A stretch of DNA of 7,323 bases, from the NCBI GenBank assembly GCA_017537105.1, contig JAFWBZ010000221.1:1-7323 (forward strand). The letters are read 5' to 3'. The notes beneath the pieces are model-generated. The model was not told where the DNA came from and made no database searches. It saw nothing but the letters and a program-made list of their open reading frames with translations. Of this stretch, positions 6,644 through 7,323 are shown piece after piece; positions within the stretch are counted from its first letter, which is position 1; the number at the start of each line of letters is the position of its first letter. This stretch comes from Clostridia bacterium. Lineage in GTDB: Bacteria; Bacillota; Clostridia; Christensenellales; Aristaeellaceae. Made by a program: the position numbers and the translations under genes.

Positions 6644-6680
6644 ATTACAGAAATAATCTTCGACAAAGAGGGGTACGGCA

Positions 6681-7323
6681 ATGGCAAAGCTCACGATGGA
6701 CAAGCTGGTTGCGCTGTGCAAGAACCGCGGCTACATCTTCGCGGGTTCCGAGATCTACGGCGGCCTGGCGAATACCTGGGATTACGGCCCGCTGGGCGTG
6801 GAATTCAAGAACAACGTGAAGAAGGCCTGGTGGCGCAAGTTCGTGCAGGAGAGCCCCTACAACACGGGTCTGGACTGCGCGATCCTGATGAACCGCGAGG
6901 TGTGGGTGGCGTCCGGCCACGTGGGCGGCTTCAACGACCCGCTGATGGACTGCAAGGCCTGCAAGGCGCGATTCCGCGCAGACAAGCTGATCGAGGACTA
7001 CACCAAGGGTGAGGAGACCGGAGACGGCTGGACGAACCAGGAGCTGGAGAGCTTCATCGCCGAGCACGACATCGTCTGCCCCGTCTGCGGCAAGAAGGAC
7101 TTCACGGGCATTCGCCAGTTCAACCTGATGTTCAAGACCTTCCAGGGCGTGAACGAGGATTCCGCGGCGGAGCTCTATCTGCGTCCGGAGACCGCCCAGG
7201 GCATCTTCGTGAACTTCCAGAACGCCATGCGCACCACCCGCAAGAAGCTGCCCGCGGGCATCGCGCAGATCGGCAAATCCTTCCGCAACGAGATCACCCC
7301 CGGCAACTTCATCTTCCGCGTGC
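6681..7323 (+). CDS. glyS: Glycyl-tRNA synthetase, single-chain dimeric type (3' end missing)
   Basis: This cytoplasmic class II synthetase charges tRNA-Gly. 214 residues of about 460 are visible; the frame runs off the window. Seen: the N-terminal LVALCKNRGYIFAGSEIYGG (9-28), motif 1 region WDYGPLGVEFKNNVKKAWW (33-51), NREVWVASGHVGGF (71-84), paired cysteines C91/C94 (DCKACKARFRADKL) and C133/C136 (CPVCGK) as in the bacterial eukaryote-like family, LYLRPETAQGIF (165-176), and motif 2 FRNEITPGNFIFR (201-213). This form is unrelated to the two-subunit GlyQ/GlyS enzyme. GAGGGG lies 7 nt before the ATG. It diverges from the operon with 202 nt between start codons. I saw no T-box leader, though many Firmicutes regulate this gene that way. 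The gene is also named glyQS. Confidence 0.96.
   Translation, partial: MAKLTMDKLVALCKNRGYIFAGSEIYGGLANTWDYGPLGVEFKNNVKKAWWRKFVQESPYNTGLDCAILMNREVWVASGHVGGFNDPLMDCKACKARFRADKLIEDYTKGEETGDGWTNQELESFIAEHDIVCPVCGKKDFTGIRQFNLMFKTFQGVNEDSAAELYLRPETAQGIFVNFQNAMRTTRKKLPAGIAQIGKSFRNEITPGNFIFRV

Noticed and set aside
6645..7067. 140-codon minus-strand frame at the right edge
   Set aside because: It is antisense to the glycyl-tRNA synthetase gene, covers that gene's promoter and start, and shows no recognisable domain.

Overview
The window is a high-GC (by eye roughly 60-65%), gene-dense chromosomal segment. It holds four complete genes on the minus strand, flanked by two truncated aminoacyl-tRNA synthetase genes on the plus strand. 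The organism is most likely a high-GC anaerobic member of the Clostridia (Bacillota). The reasons are a Re-face-type citrate synthase homologue in place of the usual citrate synthase, strong AGGAGG ribosome binding sites on nearly every gene, a single-chain glycyl-tRNA synthetase and a bacterial-type prolyl-tRNA synthetase carrying an editing insertion. This assignment is inferred from gene content; no marker gene fixes the genus.

Layout: 1-1227 (+) is the 3' part of proS. 1247-1300 is a long hairpin shared as a terminator by two convergent transcription units. 6478 down to 1325 (-) is a compact four-gene operon. In transcription order it encodes a Re-citrate synthase-like DRE-TIM enzyme (5102-6478), a GntR/FCD regulator (4410-5066), a single-chain Aquifex-type aconitase (2483-4408) and an NAD(P)-dependent isocitrate dehydrogenase (1325-2440). 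Gaps inside the operon are 35, 1 and 42 nt. 6479-6680 is the only sizeable intergenic region. It is AT-rich and holds divergent promoters for the operon (leftward) and for the glycyl-tRNA synthetase gene (rightward, 6681 to the window end).

Read together, the operon encodes the whole oxidative arm of an incomplete TCA cycle: acetyl-CoA + oxaloacetate to citrate, citrate to isocitrate, and isocitrate to 2-oxoglutarate. In anaerobes this arm chiefly supplies carbon for glutamate. The embedded GntR/FCD repressor is a plausible local regulator. A perfect 10-bp palindrome, TTGTATACAA, overlaps the -10 box of a near-consensus sigma-A promoter (TTGACA-17-TACAAT) ahead of the first gene, which suggests autoregulation, possibly in response to a tricarboxylic acid ligand.

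The most notable points are the complete Re-type citrate-to-2-oxoglutarate operon with its built-in regulator, the operator-promoter overlap, and an atypical Arg-Met pair at the cofactor-determining position of the isocitrate dehydrogenase. I saw no mobile elements, CRISPR arrays, tRNA or rRNA genes, and no clearly undescribed system.
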